Source: Alphaproteobacteria bacterium
GTDB lineage: Bacteria; Pseudomonadota; Alphaproteobacteria; JAJFFI01
Assembly (NCBI GenBank): GCA_030066595.1
Contig: JASJBI010000022.1
Span: 62,001 to 126,000 of the forward strand
Length of the DNA stretch: 64,000 bases
Direction: 5' to 3'
Shown: piece after piece, positions 53,113 through 61,701 of the stretch
Position numbering within the stretch: the stretch's first letter is position 1
Layout: each line of letters opens with the position of its first letter
Made by a program: the position numbers and the translations under genes
The notes under the pieces: generated by a model
Databases searched by the model: none
Seen by the model: the letters and a program-made list of their open reading frames with translations, nothing else
What the model was told of the DNA's origin: nothing

Positions 53113-55728
53113 ATGCTCGCGCACAACCGCTTGTGTATTCCAGCTTTTCTGCTGTCAGGCATCTTTGCCGTGTTTGTGCCTCTAACCGGCGACGCGTTGG
53201 CGGCGGAGCCGTTCCCCGTCGGGCCAGGGTCGAGGGTGTGCATCGGCAATACCGGTGACGCGAGCAGCAGCTCTAACGATCCGACGGAAAGCGCCGCAAC
53301 CTTCTTCGAGCAGTTCACGGTCACGAAGGCCGGCGCCAATGGCAAGTTCCTGAAGGAGCACTCGGCAACCGCCGAGGTCGGCATCCTCTTCAAGCCCCTG
53401 ATCGACTTTGAGGCGTCGATGACCGTGTTTCCCCAGTACAGCGGCGTACTCGGGGGCGGGGGCCCCGCGGCGACGAACAAGGCGAACTTCCGGCTCGACC
53501 TCATCCTTCGAGACGTCACCGAGGGTGTCGACCTCGATTCCGACAAGATCGACGACATAGAGCAAACGAGTGGTTCGAAAACCGTTGTCCAAGACCTGTT
53601 CGACCCTCCGTCCGGCACCGTTTCGGCGGCGTTCCAGCACGATCACGAGTACGAAGTCGTCATTCGGCTGAGCGTGAAAGCGAAGGGCGCCGGCACGAAA
53701 GCGGACTTCTTTACAGATTTCAAAGGCGCCCGCTACGCCTGCATCGACTTCGCAACCACGCTCGCCGATAGCGATGGTGACGGCCTGTATGACGAGTGGG
53801 AAACCACCGGCATCGACGTCGACGGCGACGGTCAGGTCGACCTGGCGCCCGATCAGCTGGGCCTCGACTATCGAGGCGAGCCCATCACCCTCGATCCCAA
53901 CAAGAAGGATGTGCTGGTCGAGATCGACTATTTCGACTGCGCCGCCGGTGGTGATTGCGCGGACGGCGACCAGCACACGCATCGGCCACAGGATGAAGCC
54001 CTGGATCGCGTTCGCGAAGTCTTTGCGGCGGCGCCCGTCAGCAACCCTGGCGACGAGGGCATCAATCTCTGGATCGTCAGAGACCAGGCGCTGCCGCATC
54101 GCGAGTTCTGCAACCTCGACGCCACCTGTTTCGATCAAATCAAGCCCGACAACTTCGGCGCATCCGACACCGGGGATCCCCTGAAGGTGGCCGCCCGCAG
54201 GCTGATTTTTCACTACAGTCTTTGGGTTCACAAGATCGGCGACCCCGACAACCCCACGACCATTCTGGGAGTCGGCGAGGTGCCGGGCAACGATACCCTC
54301 ATTTCACTTGGTGGCTGGACTGGCGACAGCGGTAGCGTATTCGAGCAAGCGGTGACGTTCATGCACGAGTTGGGCCACAACCTGGGTCTCCAACATGGTG
54401 GTTCGGACGAACGGAACTGCAAGCCCAACCATCTCAGCATCATGAGCTACACCTGGGCCGCCACCGGACTGCTCACCGAGCCCGGCGAGCTCGAAGGCGT
54501 GATCGACTATTCCCGTAAGGCCTTGCCGGAAAGCGGCACCCTCAAGGAGTCGAACCTAGACGAGAGCATTGGCATTCAGGATGGCGGCTTCATCACGTTC
54601 TACGGGCCGCCCGCCGATCTGGACGGGATCAATCAGGGCGGCGAGGACACGCCGATCGAGGACGACTGGCACGTGGGCGAAGGCTCCGGCCCGATCGACT
54701 GGGATCAGGACGGCGCAACCAGCGAGACCCCCGCCGATCCGACGGACATCAATTTTCTGGGCATCCCCGGATGTGGGGCATCTCCGGGCGAAAGCCTCCA
54801 CGGCCACGATGACTGGGCGAACCTGATCTACAATTTCCGGGCCACCGACAACTTCCTGTTGGGCATTCACCAGGTTGCCGACGAAACCTTCGATTTCGAG
54901 ACGGCCCAGCGGGTTCGCGAACGGGTCTGGTGGAGCGGGCTTGAGGAGCTCTACGAATACAGCGGCAAGCTCGTTTGCGGGGTGCAGGGCGATTCCGACA
55001 AGTTCAGCCTGACCCGCGGCGGCTATGCCACGACCATCAATGTGCACAACCCCAACCGCAAGCCCGTCACCTTCTACCATAAGCTTGCACTCAGCCTGCC
55101 CGGCCGGGACAAGGTGGAACGGCGTATCTACCCGCTCGGTTTCGCCCGCCTGGACTATGACGAAGCCCTCAAGGCTGACTGCGACGACGTCAGGGAGGCA
55201 CTGTTTCCGGACGGCCTGCCCGAGGGCTTCATTGAGGGTTTCCTGGTCGTGCAGAGTCCGCGGAGCCTGGATGTCGTTGGCGTCTACACCACCGCCGCGC
55301 TCGCCGAGAATGGAAAGCCAGCACGCCACAGCAGCATCGATGTGGAGCCCGTGCCGGAGCGTCGGACCCAATTGGCGCGCCCGGATTTGGTGATCCGCAA
55401 AGTCGACATCAATACCCGGTGCGGGTCTGCGATCACATGTAGCGTGAGCGGCGGCTTCGAAGTGGCAAACGTCGGCACGGCAGACGCCAGCCCGTTCCAG
55501 GTAAGCATCCGTCTGCAGCCCGGTGAAAAGGTCATTGCGACCGTGGCCGTTGAACAGAACCTGGGACCAAACGAGAGCGTGACCAAAAACTTTGACGGCC
55601 AGTTTGCGCAGCCGGACCTCACCGACGGCTCGGAAATCTGTGTCGCGGCCGATCTCCCGGCCGACGTGGTCGACGAGAGACGCGAAGACAACAACGAAAC
55701 TTGCGTCGCGGTTTCGTTGACTCCGTAG
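53113..55728 (+). CDS. large secreted metzincin-like metalloprotease
   Basis: The product has 871 aa. The signal peptide (about residues 1-30, ending GDALAA) is followed by a Ca-binding-type [12 protein letters not shown] and [10 protein letters not shown] at about residues 218-240. The zinc site [11 protein letters not shown] lies at residues 418-428, followed by a probable Met-turn SIMSYTW (Met 444), the metzincin pattern. The last ~110 residues resemble a CARDB immunoglobulin-like domain ([20 protein letters not shown]). It is predicted to be exported and Ca-stabilised. It stands alone between the ychF remnant and intact ychF. Confidence 0.82.
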   Translation: MLAHNRLCIPAFLLSGIFAVFVPLTGDALAAEPFPVGPGSRVCIGNTGDASSSSNDPTESAATFFEQFTVTKAGANGKFLKEHSATAEVGILFKPLIDFEASMTVFPQYSGVLGGGGPAATNKANFRLDLILRDVTEGVDLDSDKIDDIEQTSGSKTVVQDLFDPPSGTVSAAFQHDHEYEVVIRLSVKAKGAGTKADFFTDFKGARYACIDFATTLADSDGDGLYDEWETTGIDVDGDGQVDLAPDQLGLDYRGEPITLDPNKKDVLVEIDYFDCAAGGDCADGDQHTHRPQDEALDRVREVFAAAPVSNPGDEGINLWIVRDQALPHREFCNLDATCFDQIKPDNFGASDTGDPLKVAARRLIFHYSLWVHKIGDPDNPTTILGVGEVPGNDTLISLGGWTGDSGSVFEQAVTFMHELGHNLGLQHGGSDERNCKPNHLSIMSYTWAATGLLTEPGELEGVIDYSRKALPESGTLKESNLDESIGIQDGGFITFYGPPADLDGINQGGEDTPIEDDWHVGEGSGPIDWDQDGATSETPADPTDINFLGIPGCGASPGESLHGHDDWANLIYNFRATDNFLLGIHQVADETFDFETAQRVRERVWWSGLEELYEYSGKLVCGVQGDSDKFSLTRGGYATTINVHNPNRKPVTFYHKLALSLPGRDKVERRIYPLGFARLDYDEALKADCDDVREALFPDGLPEGFIEGFLVVQSPRSLDVVGVYTTAALAENGKPARHSSIDVEPVPERRTQLARPDLVIRKVDINTRCGSAITCSVSGGFEVANVGTADASPFQVSIRLQPGEKVIATVAVEQNLGPNESVTKNFDGQFAQPDLTDGSEICVAADLPADVVDERREDNNETCVAVSLTP

Positions 55729-55774
55729 GCCACTCGCTGCCCCGAGGTGCCGCGGCGCTGTCTTGCCGCCCGGC

Positions 55775-56046
55775 TAGAGCATGATCGGGTCATATCGACA
55801 CAATTCTGTTGCGGTTTGGGGGCGGCAGACCGCCAGGCGCCGTCCGCAACGCGATGCCTGGGCATCGGGTCAGGGCGGCAACGCCGCGGCTGCCCGCCCA
55901 AACGCAACCCTGTCGGGCCGGGGCCTTTGCCGCCATGACGTCGTCAAACGCCTTGCCCGTATGGCGGATACGCTCTGCGGCGCCTTCCTGGTCATGGCGA
56001 AAAATGCCTCCGGCAGAATGGGTCGATGTGACCCGATCATGCTCTA
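55775..56046. mobile_element. MITE-like element with long terminal inverted repeats
   Basis: The left end reads TAGAGCATGATCGGGTCA and the right end TGACCCGATCATGCTCTA, a perfect 18-bp inverted repeat that continues imperfectly (TATCGACA / GGTCGATG and AATTCTG / CAGAAT) to roughly 35-40 bp. The 272-bp interior has no transposase. TA at both edges fits a TA target duplication as made by IS630/Tc1-type enzymes. The right TA is part of the ychF stop codon. Confidence 0.8.
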
Positions 56047-57144
56047 GACGTTGAACCGGACCAAGATCACGTCGCCGTCCTGGACCACGTAGTCCTTGCC
56101 CTCCTGGCGCATCTTGCCGGCGTCACGCGCGCCCTGTTCGCCGCCGCAGGCGATGAAGTCCTCGTATGAGACCGTCTCGGCCTTGATGAAGCCGCGCTGG
56201 AAGTCTGTGTGGATCACGCCCGCGGCTTCGGGCGCCTTGGTGCCCGCGGGGATGGTCCAGGCGCGGGTTTCCTTGGGGCCCGTGGTGAAGAAAGTGATCA
56301 GGCCCAAGAGCGCATAGCCCGCCCGTTTGATCCGGTCCAGGCCGGCCTCTTCCAAACCCAGGCTCTCGAGGAACGCGCGCTTCTCGTCCGGATCGGTGAG
56401 CTGTGCGATCTCGGCCTCGATGGCCGCCGAGATCACCACGCACTGGGCGCCCTCGGCCTTGGCCTTCTCCTTCAGCCGATCGGAATGCGCATTGCCGGTC
56501 GCGGCCGAGGCCTCGTCCACATTGGCGATGTACATGACCGGCTTGGCGGTCAGCAGCTGCAACTGGCGGAACTCGTCCTCCCGGCCTTCGGGGATCTCGG
56601 CCGTGCGTGCGGGCCGCCCGGCCCGCAGCGCGGCCAGGGCCGGTTCCATGACCTGCAACAGCGCCTTGGCCTCCTTGTCGCCGCCGGTCACGCGCTTGGC
56701 CGCGGCCTCCGCCCGCCGCTCCAGGGACTCCAGGTCGGCGATCATGAGCTCGGTCTCGACCGTCTCCGCGTCCCGGATCGGGTCCACCGTGTCCTCCACG
56801 TGGGACACGTCGCCGCCCTCGAAACAGCGCAGCACATGGGCGATCGCGTCGACCTCGCGGATGTGGCCCAGGAACTGGTTGCCCAGGCCTTCGCCCTTGC
56901 TGGCGCCGCGCACCAGCCCGGCGATGTCGACGAACTCGATTTGCGCCGCGATCGCCTTGGGCGACTTGGTGATCCTGTGGATCTCGTAAAGGCGGGAATG
57001 GGGCACCGCGACCCGGCCGACATTGGGCTCGATGGTGCAGAACGGATAGTTCGAGGCCTCGGCCGCCTGGGTCGCGGTCAGCGCATTGAACAAGGTGGAC
57101 TTGCCGACATTGGGCAGGCCGACGATGCCGCAGTTAAAGCCCAT
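56044..57144 (-). CDS. ychF: redox-regulated ATPase YchF
   Basis: The product has 366 aa. The P-loop is GLPNVGKSTLFNAL, and the G4 motif is NVDE instead of NKxD, as expected for this ATP-preferring Obg-family member. The C-terminal TGS domain ends GDVILVRFNV. It associates with ribosomes and is involved in translation and oxidative-stress responses. It overlaps the pth stop by 11 bp. The stop TAG shares its TA with a MITE-like insertion. Partial copies of its 3' end occur at 52819 and 48030. Confidence 0.97.
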   Translation of the reverse strand: MGFNCGIVGLPNVGKSTLFNALTATQAAEASNYPFCTIEPNVGRVAVPHSRLYEIHRITKSPKAIAAQIEFVDIAGLVRGASKGEGLGNQFLGHIREVDAIAHVLRCFEGGDVSHVEDTVDPIRDAETVETELMIADLESLERRAEAAAKRVTGGDKEAKALLQVMEPALAALRAGRPARTAEIPEGREDEFRQLQLLTAKPVMYIANVDEASAATGNAHSDRLKEKAKAEGAQCVVISAAIEAEIAQLTDPDEKRAFLESLGLEEAGLDRIKRAGYALLGLITFFTTGPKETRAWTIPAGTKAPEAAGVIHTDFQRGFIKAETVSYEDFIACGGEQGARDAGKMRQEGKDYVVQDGDVILVRFNV

Positions 57145-57775
57145 CGCCGTCCGCGCCGGTGTTGGTCTGCTCCTCGTCCCCCGCAGTTGGTTTAGGCTTG
57201 GGTCTCGGCGGGTTGATCAGCGTGCTGACCCGGTTCATGAAGCGGCCATCCTGGCCGGCGACGAGCAGCGGGATGGCCTCGGCCACTGCGTCGACCACCT
57301 TGTCGACCAAGGGTCGCTCCTCCTTGCGGAAATCGGACAGCACATAGCGTTCCACCAGATGCTTCTCGCCCGGGTGGCCCACGCCGATGCGGACCCGCCA
57401 ATAGTCCTTGCCGAGATGGGAATCGAGGCTGCGGATGCCGTTGTGGCCCCCGGCCCCGCCGCCGCGCTTGACCCGCACCTTGCCGGGCGCCAGGTCGATC
57501 TCGTCGTACAGCACGATGACCCGCTCGAGCGGGATCTTGTAGAAGCGCACCGCTTCGCCGACGGACGCGCCCGACTCGTTCATGTAGGTGGTGGGCTCGA
57601 GCGCCAGGACCTTCTCGCCGTGCAACAGGCCTTCGGCCAGCCGCCCGCGGAAGCGGGCCCGGAAGGGGCCGAAGCCATGGCGCCGGACGATTTCGTCCAG
57701 CACCATGAAGCCGAGATTGTGCCGGTGGCCCGCGTAGCTCGGCCCGGGATTGCCGAGCCCGACCAGGAGATGCAT
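57134..57775 (-). CDS. pth: peptidyl-tRNA hydrolase
   Basis: The product has 213 aa. The N-terminus LLVGLGNPGPSYAGHRHNLG has the conserved Asn and catalytic His; IVLYDEIDLAPGKVRVK and GGAGGHNGIRSL are also family-typical. It releases peptides from peptidyl-tRNAs and is essential in most bacteria. A Pro/Lys- then acid-rich tail (RPKPKPTAGDEEQ) is longer than in E. coli. Third gene of prs-rplY-pth-ychF, 27 bp after rplY. Confidence 0.96.
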   Translation of the reverse strand: MHLLVGLGNPGPSYAGHRHNLGFMVLDEIVRRHGFGPFRARFRGRLAEGLLHGEKVLALEPTTYMNESGASVGEAVRFYKIPLERVIVLYDEIDLAPGKVRVKRGGGAGGHNGIRSLDSHLGKDYWRVRIGVGHPGEKHLVERYVLSDFRKEERPLVDKVVDAVAEAIPLLVAGQDGRFMNRVSTLINPPRPKPKPTAGDEEQTNTGADGDGL

Positions 57776-57802
57776 GGCTGGCCGCTCCGTCTACGCGCGC
57801 CC

Positions 57803-58501
57803 CTACTCGGACTCCGGCTTTTCCTCTTCGCCTTCGGTCTCTTCGCCTTCGCCCTCGACTTCCTCGCCGGGCTCCACGCCCTCGAGCTCTTCCTCTTCGG
57901 CCTCCGCCGCCTCCGCGGCCGCTTCCTCGGCCACCACGGTCGGCGCGGCGACGGTCGCAACGGTGAAGTCCCGATCGGCGATCGTCGGCTCGACGCCCGC
58001 GGGCATCTCCACCATGCTGATATGCACGCTGTCGCCGATATCCAGGCCGGTGAGATCGAAACGGAACTCTTCCGGGATGTTGTCGACCGTGGTGTTCACC
58101 TCGATCGTATAGCGCACCACGTTCAGCACGCCGCCGCGGGTCAGGCCGGGACTCTCTTCCTCGTTGGCGAACACCACCGGGATCTCGACGGTGACCTTGG
58201 TACGGCCGGTGACCCGCAGGAAGTCCACATGCAGCGGCACGTCGGTCACTGGGTGGAACTGCACGTCGCGGGCCATGACCCGATGGTCCTCGCCGTCCAC
58301 CTTGACGTTGTACTGCCGAATGTAGAAGCCGCCGGACCTGAGCGCGCGCGTCAGCGCCCGCGGGTCGATGGCGATCAGCTTGGTCGGCTTCTGGTCCCCG
58401 TAGATCACTGCCGGGACCAGGCCCGCATTGCGCGTTGACCGGGCGGCCCCCTTTCCGGACCGGTCGCGCGCTTGCGCCTCCATGGTCGCGATTTCCGTCA
58501 T
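57803..58501 (-). CDS. rplY: 50S ribosomal protein L25/general stress protein Ctc
   Basis: The product has 232 aa and is the long CTC form: an L25 5S-rRNA-binding domain (GLVPAVIYGDQKPTKLIAID, RDVQFHPVTDVPLHVDFLRV) followed by the TL5 C-terminal domain and a highly acidic Glu-rich tail (about 45 residues). The start is one of two adjacent ATGs at 58501 and 58504; AAGGAG upstream is better spaced for 58501. Second gene of the operon. Confidence 0.95.
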   Translation of the reverse strand: MTEIATMEAQARDRSGKGAARSTRNAGLVPAVIYGDQKPTKLIAIDPRALTRALRSGGFYIRQYNVKVDGEDHRVMARDVQFHPVTDVPLHVDFLRVTGRTKVTVEIPVVFANEEESPGLTRGGVLNVVRYTIEVNTTVDNIPEEFRFDLTGLDIGDSVHISMVEMPAGVEPTIADRDFTVATVAAPTVVAEEAAAEAAEAEEEELEGVEPGEEVEGEGEETEGEEEKPESE

Positions 58502-58555
58502 CATCTTGCTCCTTGCACTTGGCGGCGGAGCGCCGTTCGGGCGGTCCGCATCTCG

Positions 58556-58581
58556 GCGCCGGCCTCCAGGGGTGCCGGCGC
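58556..58581 (-). other. perfect hairpin between prs and rplY
   Basis: GCGCCGGC (58556-58563) and GCCGGCGC (58574-58581) form an 8-bp GC stem around a 10-nt loop, 15 bp after the prs stop and about 50 bp upstream of the rplY start. No U-tract follows, so it is more likely an mRNA-processing or attenuating structure than a full terminator. Confidence 0.45.
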
Positions 58582-58595
58582 GCAGAAACTCATCT

Positions 58596-59528
58596 CTAGT
58601 CGAACAGGCTCGAGACCGAGCTTTCCTCGCTGATCCGGTTGATCGCCTCGCCCAGCAGGGGGGCGATCGTAAGCTGCCGGATCGTCTGCGACACACGCAC
58701 GGCCTCGGTCGCCAGGATGCTGTCGGTGATCACCACCTGGTCCAGCGGCGAGGAGGAAATCCGGCCCACCGCCCCGCCCGACAACACCCCATGGGTGATG
58801 TAGGCGGCCACGGAGGCCGCACCCTCCTGCATCAGCGCTTCGGCGGCGTTGCACAGGGTGCCGCCGGAATCGACGATGTCGTCAACCAAGATACAGCGGC
58901 GCTGGCTGACCTCGCCGATGATGTGCATCACCTCGGACACCCCGGCCCGTTCGCGGCGCTTATCTATGATTGCGAGGTCGGCGTCAAGGCGCTTGGCGAT
59001 GGCCCGGGCGCGGATCACGCCGCCCACGTCCGGGGACACGATCACCAGGTCGTCGCCATTGAACTTCTCGTTGATATCCTTACCGAATTCCGGTGCGGCG
59101 TAGAGGTTGTCGGTGGGGATGTCGAAGAAGCCCTGGATCTGTCCGGCATGCAGGTCGACAGTCAAGACCCGGCCTGCGCCCGCCGTGGTGATGAGATTGG
59201 CCACCAGCTTGGCCGAGATCGGCGTGCGCGGTCCGGTCTTGCGGTCCTGGCGGGCATAGCCGTAGTAGGGGATCACCGCGGTAATCCGGCGCGCCGACGA
59301 GCGATGCAGCGCGTCGATCGTGACCAACAGCTCCATCAGGTTGTCGTTTGCCGGGTAGGACGTGGACTGGATCACGAACGCGTCCTCGCCGCGCATGTTC
59401 TCCAGGATCTCGACGAAGATCTCCTGGTCGGAGAATCGCCGGATGCTGGCGCGAGTGAGCGGCGTGTTCAGATAGGCCGATATCGCCTCGGCCAAAGGCG
59501 GATTGCTATTGCCCGCAATCAGCTTCAT
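58596..59528 (-). CDS. prs: ribose-phosphate pyrophosphokinase
   Basis: The product has 310 aa. The N-terminus [20 protein letters not shown] is followed by the ATP-binding flexible-loop region ([19 protein letters not shown]), and the PRPP-binding motif is [15 protein letters not shown]. It makes PRPP from ribose-5-phosphate and ATP for nucleotide, His and Trp synthesis. First gene of prs-rplY-pth-ychF; a good sigma70-type promoter lies at 59644-59672. Confidence 0.97.
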   Translation of the reverse strand: MKLIAGNSNPPLAEAISAYLNTPLTRASIRRFSDQEIFVEILENMRGEDAFVIQSTSYPANDNLMELLVTIDALHRSSARRITAVIPYYGYARQDRKTGPRTPISAKLVANLITTAGAGRVLTVDLHAGQIQGFFDIPTDNLYAAPEFGKDINEKFNGDDLVIVSPDVGGVIRARAIAKRLDADLAIIDKRRERAGVSEVMHIIGEVSQRRCILVDDIVDSGGTLCNAAEALMQEGAASVAAYITHGVLSGGAVGRISSSPLDQVVITDSILATEAVRVSQTIRQLTIAPLLGEAINRISEESSVSSLFD

Positions 59529-59643
59529 CTGGATGGCTCAATTGCTGCCCCATTGGACGCGACAGGGCTAGCCCCCTCGGACCGCCTGAGAAACGACGTC
59601 TTTTCTTGGTGCCCCTAGTGCTCCCCCCCGTCGGAACGGCCGC

Positions 59644-59672
59644 AATCTAGCAGGGGGTCCGGACGGTGTAAA
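59644..59672 (-). promoter_or_regulatory. sigma70-type promoter of the prs operon
   Basis: On the minus strand TTTACA (59672-59667; 5 of 6 to TTGACA) and TAGATT (59649-59644) are separated by exactly 17 bp. The pair lies about 115 bp upstream of the prs ATG, in the only gap between prs and the next upstream gene. Confidence 0.55.
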
Positions 59673-59687
59673 CGACCGAGCCGGACC

Positions 59688-60467
59688 TCAGTCGAAGGCG
59701 TAGGCGCCCATGTAGAAGACCCCGTAAGTGTAACTCCCGTGCAGCTTGCGGGCGGTCCCCGGCAAGCCGGCTCCCAGGGCCACGAAGAGGGGCAGGAAGT
59801 GCTCGGGCGTCGGATGGTTGCGCTGCGCCTCGGGGGCGGTCGACAGATAGTCGACCAGCGCGCCCCGGTCGTCCTGGAGCACGGCCTCGTCGAGCCAGTC
59901 CGCGAAGGCCGCCGCATAGTCCGCCGGCGGACCATCCAGGCGGTGGCCGTGCCAGTCCCGCAGATTGTGGGTGGCGCTGCCGCTGGCCAGAATCAGGACC
60001 CCGTCCTGCTTGAGCGGGGCCAGCGCCTGGCCCAGGGCGAGATGATGGGCAGGGCCGAGCGCCGTCTGTACCGAGAGCTGGACCACCGGGATGTCGGCCG
60101 CGGGCCAAGCCAGGCTCAAGGGTACCCAGGCGCCATGGTCCAGCCCGCGCAACGGCTCCATGCGGCCGCCGAGGCCGGCTTGGCCGAGTAGGTCCAGGAC
60201 CCGCTGCGCCAGCTCCGGCGCCCCCGGCGCCGGATAGCTGAGCGCGTACATCTCCTCGGGAAAGCCGAAAAAGTCGTGGATGGTTTCCGGCGCGGCCGTC
60301 CCGGTGGCCGTGGGGCTGCTTTCCTCCCAATGGGCCGAGACGCAAAGGATGGCTCGAGGCCGGTCGATCCCGGCGGTCAGCCCGCGCAGGAAGTCCCCGG
60401 CCGGGCAGGGATCCAAAACCAGGGTTGGGGCGCCATGGGTGATGAAGAGTGAGGGCAGGGCGGTCAT
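59688..60467 (-). CDS. DODA-type extradiol aromatic ring-opening dioxygenase
   Basis: The product has 259 aa, a class III extradiol dioxygenase (LigB-like, YgiD). Metal-ligand candidates are His in FITHGAPTLVLDP, in CVSAHWEE and in GLDHGAWVPLSLAW; LASGSATHNLRD is also conserved. It would cleave catechol-type rings such as 4,5-DOPA using Fe(II) or Zn. It is the last gene of a GST-pirin-DoxX-DODA set, 22 bp after doxX. The N-terminus MTALPSLFITHGAPT is normal. Confidence 0.92.
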   Translation of the reverse strand: MTALPSLFITHGAPTLVLDPCPAGDFLRGLTAGIDRPRAILCVSAHWEESSPTATGTAAPETIHDFFGFPEEMYALSYPAPGAPELAQRVLDLLGQAGLGGRMEPLRGLDHGAWVPLSLAWPAADIPVVQLSVQTALGPAHHLALGQALAPLKQDGVLILASGSATHNLRDWHGHRLDGPPADYAAAFADWLDEAVLQDDRGALVDYLSTAPEAQRNHPTPEHFLPLFVALGAGLPGTARKLHGSYTYGVFYMGAYAFD

Positions 60468-60489
60468 AAGATTTTCCGCGGTGCCTGTC

Positions 60490-60957
60490 TCAGAATTCCT
60501 TGCCGATCCGTTTGTCGAGCGACATTTCGCCGCCGCCGCGGATCAGCACGACCAGGGCCAGCACCGCCCACATCAGCGGATACTCATACCCTCGATTGGT
60601 CCAGAAGAAGCCGCCCACCGGAAGATGCACGACGAAGGCCGCGACCAGCATGAACCCCAGGACCTGGGCCGCGACCACCCGGGTCAACAGCCCGAGAACC
60701 AGCATGATGCCGCCGAAGAACTCCAGCACGCCGATGTAGTAGGCGAAAAAGGCGGCCGGCTCGATCCCCATCTTGGACATGAACCCGATGGTGCCTTCGA
60801 TATTGCCGCCAAAGGATCCGAACAGCTTTTGCATGCCGTGCGGGATCAACAGCAGTCCGGTGATCACGCGAACGAGCGGGTCCGTGAACCTGCCCAGTCC
60901 GTCGTAGATCCCGCCGAGGGCGGGGATGATCAGCGTGGTTTGCGCACCGTTGCTCAT
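60490..60957 (-). CDS. DoxX family membrane protein
   Basis: The product has 155 aa with four membrane helices (PLVRVITGLLLIPHGMQKLF, FGGIMLVLGLLTRVVAAQVL, MLVAAFVVHLPVGGFFWTN, LMWAVLALVVLIRGG). DoxX proteins are quinone-linked or redox-related membrane proteins commonly found with pirin and dioxygenases. It lies between the pirin and dioxygenase genes on the same strand. Confidence 0.92.
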   Translation of the reverse strand: MSNGAQTTLIIPALGGIYDGLGRFTDPLVRVITGLLLIPHGMQKLFGSFGGNIEGTIGFMSKMGIEPAAFFAYYIGVLEFFGGIMLVLGLLTRVVAAQVLGFMLVAAFVVHLPVGGFFWTNRGYEYPLMWAVLALVVLIRGGGEMSLDKRIGKEF

Positions 60958-61002
60958 GGTTTCCCTCGTGATTTGCTCTGCGTTATCGCTGTTCGCCTGC
61001 GC

Positions 61003-61701
61003 TCAAGGCAGATCGGCCAAGACGACCTCGCTGTCGGCCGCGGCGCGGATCGTGAGCGACGGCTCGTCCAGGATGACCGCGCCGTCGCGCGCGCCAAGGG
61101 CCACGCCGTTCACATCGAGGCGGCCGGTCGCGGCCACCAGATAGGCTTTGCGGCCGGGCTCGAGCGGATGGACGACCTCGTCTCCGCTCGCGAGCGTGGC
61201 GCCGAACAGGGTCGCGTCCTGATGGATCTCGAGTGCGTCGTCATGGCCCGGCCGGCCCGAGGCGAGCGGCACCAGCTGGCCCGCACGATCGTCCTTCGGA
61301 AATTGTCGCGCCGCCCAGCGGGCCTTGAGGTTCGTCTCGGCGGGCTCGATCCAGATCTGGAACATGGTCGTGTCCTCGCTCTCCAGATTGTATTCGGAGT
61401 GCAGGATGCCTTTGCCGGCCGACATCACCTGGACGTCGCCGGCTTCGGTACGGCCCTTGTTGCCCAGATGGTCCTCATGGCTGATCGCGCCGCTGCGGAC
61501 ATAGGTGATGATCTCCATGTCCCGGTGTCCGTGCATGGGAAAGCCCGTGCCGGGGCGGATCCGGTCGTCGTTCCAGACCCGTAGCGGGCCGAGGCCCATG
61601 CGCGCCGGATCGTAATAGTCGGCAAAGCTGAAATGGTAGCGGGCCGAAAGCCAGTCGTTCTCGAACCGGCCCAGCTCGCCGAACGGGCGCGGCTCGATCA
61701 T
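61003..61701 (-). CDS. pirin family protein
   Basis: The product has 232 aa, a bicupin. Fe-ligand residues are visible in FPMHGHRDMEIITYV (two His) and ILHSEYN (His and Glu), and GAISHEDHLGNKG is typical. Bacterial pirins have quercetinase activity or act as redox-sensitive modulators. The ATG at 61701 overlaps the GST stop as ATGA. About 45 bp separate it from doxX. Confidence 0.93.
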   Translation of the reverse strand: MIEPRPFGELGRFENDWLSARYHFSFADYYDPARMGLGPLRVWNDDRIRPGTGFPMHGHRDMEIITYVRSGAISHEDHLGNKGRTEAGDVQVMSAGKGILHSEYNLESEDTTMFQIWIEPAETNLKARWAARQFPKDDRAGQLVPLASGRPGHDDALEIHQDATLFGATLASGDEVVHPLEPGRKAYLVAATGRLDVNGVALGARDGAVILDEPSLTIRAAADSEVVLADLP

